Virus record (IMG/VR): IMGVR_UViG_3300025154_000134
Coordinates: 1-52,782 of that record
DNA length: 52,782 nt
Direction: 5' to 3' (one strand)
Origin: a virus
Shown: piece after piece, positions 49,147 through 52,782 of the stretch
Layout of the letters: the number at the start of each line of letters is the position of its first letter
Numbering within the stretch: position 1 is the stretch's first letter
The notes under the pieces: model-generated
The model's input: the letters and a program-made list of their open reading frames with translations, nothing else
The model's database searches: none
What the model was told of the DNA's origin: nothing
Program-made: the position numbers and the translations under genes

Positions 49147-49385
49147 GCCATGCTATCGGAGTAACCCAGCACTAATAAGCGAGCCGTGGAAAAAAAGGAA
49201 CCCATTCTTCGGAAGCGAGCCATGTTGACAGAGTAACCCATATATAGGAAGCGAGCCAGTTTCCTTAAGTAACCCAACCCGAATAAGCGAGCCGCAGTCT
49301 ATAAGGAACCCATCATTCAGAAGCGAGCCGAAGATACCAGAGCAACCCATAGAATCCGAGCGAGCCAACGGATACAAGAAGCCCA
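49142..49385 (+). repeat. TIGR-type array: two alternating 9-nt repeats, 36-nt period
   Basis: Repeat A, AAGCGAGCC, starts at 49177, 49213, 49249, 49285, 49321 and 49358 (the last GAGCGAGCC), with a weak copy ending at 49150. Repeat B, AGNAACCCA, starts at 49160, 49196, 49232, 49268, 49304, 49341 and 49377 (the last AGAAGCCCA). A-to-B variable segments are 10 nt (11 once), B-to-A segments 8 nt. Each unit is 36 nt with about 18 variable bases, enough for two 9-nt spacers. The final base of each 10-nt segment is always a purine, so the exact repeat edge is uncertain. Degenerate end repeats are typical of array termini. This is not CRISPR, since repeats are too short and of two kinds. Confidence 0.85.
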
Positions 49386-49427
49386 GTGACAGTAGAGCGC
49401 ATGACAGCACACCCCCAGGGGGACGCG

Positions 49428-50249
49428 ATGATCGACTACCTTGACACCGTGCAGCACATGGACGCGCTCGACCTCCTGCGTAGTCTGCCGGACGCGAGCG
49501 TGGATATGATTTTCACTGACCCGCCTTACGGCCACAACAACAACAACGGCGATCTTATTCAGCGCCGGGAACTGGCACTTGGAAAAGAAAAAGCAGTCCG
49601 TGAGTCTCGGCCAATACTGAACGATGGACCAGAAGCCAACGATCTGTTTTATCGGTTTTTGGGGGAAGCACAACGGGTGTTAAAACCGGGAGCCTGCTGC
49701 TGCTGCTGCTGCTGCGGCGGCGGCGGCCCCGATCCACAATTCGCACGGTGGACTCTGTGGATGGATGAAGTTATCGGATTTAAGCAGGCTGTAGTGTGGG
49801 ACAAAGGGCCAATGGGGATGGGGTGGCATTATCGCCGCAGTTATGAGTTTGTCCTGGTAGCGCAAAAACCCGGCGCGGCATGTAAATGGTATGACGTCAC
49901 CCGCGCGATTGAAAACATTATCCGACCCGGCAACGGGGCGTCGAAACAAATACCAGCCGAAAGCGATCATCCTACAAAGAAGCCGGTGGGGTTGGCAATG
50001 TGGTTTATCAGGTTGCACAGCCAACCCGGAGATATTGTATGCGATCCGTTTGCGGGCGGCGGTTCTACGCTAAAAGCGGCTCGATTGTTAGGGCGAAGGT
50101 TTATCGGGGCAGACTTGGACTTGTATTGGGTTGATTACACCCGCCGCGAATTACAGCAACCGTACACACCGCCGCTGTTCGACCTCGACGCGCCCGCGCC
50201 ACCCGCCGCCGCGCAGCTGCCGCTCATGGGCGAGGGGGACGCGCCATGA
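49428..50249 (+). CDS. DNA methyltransferase (DPPY) with poly-Cys tract
   Basis: The 273-residue enzyme has FTDPPYGHNNNNG near residue 28 (catalytic motif IV) and CDPFAGGGSTLKAARLLGR near residue 205 (AdoMet motif I), the beta-type order of N6-adenine or N4-cytosine methyltransferases. LKPG is followed by seven Cys and four Gly residues encoded by (TGC)7(GGC)4 at 49695-49727, then PDPQFARWTLWMDE. I recall related phage enzymes with the same Cys/Gly run, so it is probably real. ATG 49428 is chosen, with ATG 49401 an alternative. The gene starts 42 nt after the guide array. Confidence 0.82.
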   Translation: MIDYLDTVQHMDALDLLRSLPDASVDMIFTDPPYGHNNNNGDLIQRRELALGKEKAVRESRPILNDGPEANDLFYRFLGEAQRVLKPGACCCCCCCGGGGPDPQFARWTLWMDEVIGFKQAVVWDKGPMGMGWHYRRSYEFVLVAQKPGAACKWYDVTRAIENIIRPGNGASKQIPAESDHPTKKPVGLAMWFIRLHSQPGDIVCDPFAGGGSTLKAARLLGRRFIGADLDLYWVDYTRRELQQPYTPPLFDLDAPAPPAAAQLPLMGEGDAP

Positions 50250-50491
50250 GCCGATCACTGGTATGGGAAGTAGCGATCCTCAAAGCGGCCACGAAGGTGC
50301 TGACTCTCGACATTACGCGCAACGTTCTGTGGAATATGGCACGGTTCGATCACGGCTTGGTGAACCTGGCGCGGATGGCGGATGGTGACGTGCAGGACGC
50401 AGAGCGCGCCCTCAAGCACCTGGAAACCATGACGGCGGCGGAATACTACGGGCTGGAAGACGACACGCCCGGCGGCCCTGAGCGTCCATGA
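50246..50491 (+). CDS. Small helical protein, unknown
   Basis: The 81-residue product (MSRSLVWEVAILKAATKVLT) starts at an ATG overlapping the methyltransferase stop. It is helical (ALKHLETMTAAEYYGLEDDT). No family is recognised. Confidence 0.55.
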   Translation: MSRSLVWEVAILKAATKVLTLDITRNVLWNMARFDHGLVNLARMADGDVQDAERALKHLETMTAAEYYGLEDDTPGGPERP

Positions 50492-50496
50492 CTTGC

Positions 50497-50524
50497 TTGA
50501 CAGCGCGCCGGGACGCGCTATACT
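50497..50524 (+). promoter_or_regulatory. Sigma70-like promoter for the replication genes
   Basis: A perfect TTGACA (50497-50502) and TATACT (50519-50524) are 16 bp apart, with the spacer containing GCGCG...CGCGC. The -10 and following TTGG match the promoter at 6252. It would drive the nuclease, initiator and, across the circular junction, the helicase. Confidence 0.75.
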
Positions 50525-50582
50525 TGGGGGTGTACGGTGATCGTACCGGTGCTGGCCACATCGTGAACATACAAGGGTTAAC

Positions 50583-50660
50583 GGGCGACCAAGAAGGCTC
50601 CTGAATTTTGGGAGCGGCTGAACCGACGTGCTTCTTGGCCAGAGATGCATCAGGTCGCCC
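50583..50660 (+). ncRNA. Structured leader RNA, three nested stems
   Basis: GGGCGACC (50583-50590) pairs with GGTCGCCC (50653-50660). Directly inside, AAGAAG pairs with CTTCTT (50591-50596/50631-50636), and inside that GCTCC pairs with GGAGC (50597-50601/50611-50615). The first two helices stack with no bases unpaired on the 5' side. It lies between the promoter at 50497 and the gene at 50707. It resembles a regulatory leader or small RNA, but no known class is recognised. Confidence 0.6.
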
Positions 50661-50706
50661 GCAGCCGCTGCCAAAGTCCAGGAGTTTTGTTGTCTGAGGT
50701 GAGCAC

Positions 50707-50937
50707 ATGACAACCCCGCCGCCAAGTGTATCCCACCAGCGAGAGTCATCCCTTCGCGCTATTCGAGCCGGACTAGACACGGCAGGCTTCCGGCATAGCC
50801 ACCTGACCGATAATCAACTAAACGAGGTGATCGGGACGATGTGTTTCAACATTTTGATGCAGGGTGCAGATGTCTATGACTGGCAGCAATGGGTAACGGA
50901 GATGCGCGCGCGGCTCGACAAGGACGGTGCGGCATGA
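50707..50937 (+). CDS. Small protein, unknown
   Basis: The 76-residue product (MTTPPPSVSHQRESSLRAIR) is helical in its second half (LNEVIGTMCFNILMQGADVY). Its stop overlaps the ATG of the nuclease gene. GAGGTGAG precedes it. No family is recognised. Confidence 0.55.
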   Translation: MTTPPPSVSHQRESSLRAIRAGLDTAGFRHSHLTDNQLNEVIGTMCFNILMQGADVYDWQQWVTEMRARLDKDGAA

Positions 50938-51626
50938 AAGCGCCAAGCGAACGACATCTTGAGGATTACATCTGGGAACACCCCGAAGCGTTGGGAACGA
51001 TTAACCTTCCGCCCGAATACGGTGAAGATTGTGCTATGTATTCTTTTGTGCTACGACAGTTCCACTTGCCGTCTGGCATTGTAGACCTTATCGGGTTTGA
51101 TTACCGCATGGTAATTTTTGAGCTTAAGAAAAACGTAGTCACTGCACAGGCATTAACTCAGCTCATGCGTTATATGCGCGATCTGCAACGCATTGTCGAT
51201 CGCCTACTTATGACCTTGATGGAGTCACAAGTAACTGAGCCGTGGGCACGCTTACATTTCGATGTGAATCGCATTGGACCCAACCCCCTCTTAGCGGGCA
51301 CGCTGATTGGACACGACATTGAAGACAACAATCTTTTGATCGCCTGCCAAGCCTGTAACGTCGACGTGTATTTATACGAATACGAGAATGGCGTGTATAC
51401 CTTTGAAGACATCAGTCTTAACACTATTATGGGAATGGATGTATATGACAGTGTTTGCCGACTTGCGGCAGGCGAGATTGGCAAGGCGTTCTTTGATCAC
51501 TTCCGACAAGATATCGAAGATCATCCAGCACGAGACGTACAAGTGCAGCGAGCCATGTTCTCTGTACTTAAAGCGGCAGAAGCTCATCTTAAAGAGCGTG
51601 ACGAGATCACAGGCGGTGCAGTATGA
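50934..51626 (+). CDS. NucS/DUF91-like PD-(D/E)xK endonuclease
   Basis: The 230-residue protein starts MKAPSERHLEDYIWEHPEAL at an ATG overlapping the preceding stop. It has the nuclease core of the NucS/endonuclease family: LPSGIVDLIGFD (catalytic Asp near residue 51) and VIFELKKNVVTAQALTQLMR (Glu-x-Lys near 62, followed by the helix with Gln). An N-terminal ERHLEDYIWEHPE is also typical. It should cut DNA at mismatches or branched structures during replication or repair. It directly precedes the initiator. Confidence 0.72.
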   Translation: MKAPSERHLEDYIWEHPEALGTINLPPEYGEDCAMYSFVLRQFHLPSGIVDLIGFDYRMVIFELKKNVVTAQALTQLMRYMRDLQRIVDRLLMTLMESQVTEPWARLHFDVNRIGPNPLLAGTLIGHDIEDNNLLIACQACNVDVYLYEYENGVYTFEDISLNTIMGMDVYDSVCRLAAGEIGKAFFDHFRQDIEDHPARDVQVQRAMFSVLKAAEAHLKERDEITGGAV

Positions 51627-52684
51627 GTGAAGAACGTCTTATTACGGTTCCAGACAACGCGCGTGGGTTTTACATCCCGCAAGAATACCTGGATATTTGT
51701 ATTCAAGAACGAGCGCGCAAAATATCCAAGGGCCAAAACAAAGGACAAATATCTACTTACCAAGAACAAGACGATGCAGCGGCGGCCATCTTGCGCATCT
51801 TGGAGCGGTGGACTGTCTGGAAAATGAAGCAGTCTAGCAAGGCCCAACCAGACGATCTGTGGATATTCCTTTCACAATCGATGCTGCAAGAGTGGGAACT
51901 GCTTAATGCCTACGGCGAGAGTAGGATCGCCAAAGGATGTGAGTTGTTAGTAGAGCGAGGGTTTGTTGAACGTCGCCGCAATCCAGTGGCATCTAAGCGA
52001 TGGGATCGAACATTTCAATACCGGTTTATGACCGACAACGTACAAGAAGCCGTAAACAATCTTCGCCCATACCTTAATATTAAGGAATGGATAGTTCAAT
52101 ATCAAGGAATGCATTCCTCAATATCAATGGATCGAAACTTTAATATTGAGGAAGCAATACCACAGATACCTTCACAGGAGTCTGCACAGATACCAGAACA
52201 ACAATCTTCTGCGCCTAGTGGCGCGGCGCAGGTTGAAACCCCTGCCAAAGAGATATCCCCCTTCAAGGAAATGCAGACATCCGTGGTCGAGTTGCTATTC
52301 AATGGAAACTGGACACAAGGTGATCGCGCGGGAGCAATCGCTCACATGCTGCTAGGTACATCCAACGAGCCAGCTTTCAAGAAATACAACCTTGAGAAAG
52401 CGACAACGCCGAATGAATTTCAGCGCGTTGTCGAAGCGTATCCACCAGACCTGACATTTCCAAGAGGCGCAGCGAAGATCAATCAGGCGGTATACGACTA
52501 CCGCCAACAACCAGAGGGTGAGGCGCAGCGTAAAACGACTGAACCGTCATCCGATCCAGAATACGAGCGCCTGACAACCTATAACCCAATCTTCGATACC
52601 ATGACGTTTGAGGAAATCCGCGCCTTTAAGGATAACCAGATGCTCGAAAATCTAGAGCGGGTGTTGGGTGGGGGTGCGTCATGA
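51623..52684 (+). CDS. Replication initiator, winged-helix, lambda-O-like role
   Basis: The 353-residue protein overlaps the nuclease stop and its own stop overlaps the helicase ATG on the circular map. Residues about 45-140 look like a winged helix-turn-helix (LSQSMLQEWELLNAYGESRI, AKGCELLVERGFVERRRNP). A flexible Gln/Ser-rich linker lies at 150-215, and a C-terminal domain follows that may contact the helicase. The linker-coding DNA holds AT-rich palindromes and repeated CAATAT motifs, as origins do inside initiator genes. The assignment rests on context and the wHTH pattern. Confidence 0.65.
   Translation: MSEERLITVPDNARGFYIPQEYLDICIQERARKISKGQNKGQISTYQEQDDAAAAILRILERWTVWKMKQSSKAQPDDLWIFLSQSMLQEWELLNAYGESRIAKGCELLVERGFVERRRNPVASKRWDRTFQYRFMTDNVQEAVNNLRPYLNIKEWIVQYQGMHSSISMDRNFNIEEAIPQIPSQESAQIPEQQSSAPSGAAQVETPAKEISPFKEMQTSVVELLFNGNWTQGDRAGAIAHMLLGTSNEPAFKKYNLEKATTPNEFQRVVEAYPPDLTFPRGAAKINQAVYDYRQQPEGEAQRKTTEPSSDPEYERLTTYNPIFDTMTFEEIRAFKDNQMLENLERVLGGGAS
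52072..52151. other. Candidate replication origin (iterons inside the initiator gene)
   Basis: This AT-rich stretch contains CCTTAATATTAAGG (52072-52085, perfect 14-bp palindrome), TTCAATATCAAGG (52095-52107), AGGAATGCATTCCT (52105-52118, perfect palindrome), CCTCAATATCAATGG (52116-52130) and the inverted TTAATATTGAGG (52140-52151). Four related [CT]AATAT[CT]AA boxes and two palindromes in 80 bp, inside the initiator gene and in GC-rich surroundings, look like a lambda-type origin. Confidence 0.6.
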
Positions 52685-52782
52685 CTGACAACCCGCGCCG
52701 TGTGGAAATCTTGACGCAGTTCAAACAGCAGATCGAGGCCCCAACGTGGCCGGAAGATACCGACGCTGAAGAGGCATTGATC
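52657..52782. repeat. Terminal direct repeat, right copy
   Basis: These bases are identical to 9-134 and contain the end of the initiator gene, its stop and the start of the helicase gene. They show that the helicase at the left end is the next gene after the initiator. Confidence 0.95.

Noticed and set aside
49142-49385. CRISPR array
   Set aside because: There are two alternating 9-nt repeats with 8- and 10-nt gaps, no single long repeat, no 30-nt spacers and no cas genes.
49153-49410. An 85-residue minus-strand frame with GSLxxxGLL-type 12-residue repeats across the guide array
   Set aside because: The conserved bases include wobble positions while the intervening codons vary freely, so the pattern is held at nucleic-acid level. 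It is a shadow of the 36-nt array.
1-52782. Integrase or other lysogeny recombinase
   Set aside because: I looked for tyrosine or large serine recombinase motifs in the larger frames and found none. The XRE and RHH-like regulators alone do not show a temperate lifestyle.

Overview
This window is an essentially complete genome of a tailed double-stranded DNA phage (Caudoviricetes, siphovirus-like). Bases 9-134 recur exactly at 52657-52782, so the unit genome is about 52,648 bp, circular or circularly permuted, and the replication genes run across the contig ends. The head genes (HGGxSP protein, large terminase, portal-MuF fusion, prohead protease, HK97-fold capsid) and the long tape measure support this. 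The DNA is GC-rich except for two AT-rich homing endonuclease genes. No integrase is visible. A Thr/Pro-rich linker followed by an SH3-like domain in one membrane protein resembles exported proteins of Chloroflexota, so that host phylum is a weak guess.

Layout, left to right. 33-6085: tightly overlapping early genes (replicative helicase, cytosine methyltransferase with an overlapping second frame, small zinc-binding proteins, a DPPY methyltransferase). 6252-9943: a second early unit behind its own promoter (unknown proteins, an RNA ligase, a frameshifted XRE-type regulator). 9972-11198: a calcineurin-like phosphoesterase. 11222-11502: a strong promoter and a run of five hairpins. 11610-18853: packaging and head genes. 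19707-24164: a glycosylation cassette inside the head module. 24161-34570: connectors, tail, a programmed -1 frameshift in the tail chaperones, tape measure, tail tip and an esterase tailspike. 35572-38898: lysis genes. HNH genes of opposite strand sit at 34638-35399 and 38982-39761. 39894-46828: a leftward early operon with a RecT-like annealing protein. 46883-47459: a divergent control region with a GIY-YIG gene. 47487-52684: a rightward arm ending in a NucS-like nuclease and the replication initiator, which contains an iteron-like origin candidate.

The most striking system is at 48436-49385. A 236-residue protein with an IS110/Nop-like domain and no nuclease domain is followed at once by an array of two alternating 9-nt repeats with a 36-nt period and about 18 variable bases per unit. 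This matches the architecture of TIGR-Tas (tandem interspaced guide RNA) systems, here with a nuclease-less, TasA-like protein. Upstream lies about 550 bp of apparently non-coding, highly structured sequence containing two tRNA-like elements.

Control: consensus-like sigma70 promoters are visible at 6252, 11222, 47431 and 50497 (rightward) and at 40831, 46883 and 47385 (leftward). Three of the rightward ones share the -10 and downstream bases TATACTT and lead into long structured leaders. Several small genes carry single-base frame breaks, which could be real decay or sequencing error.
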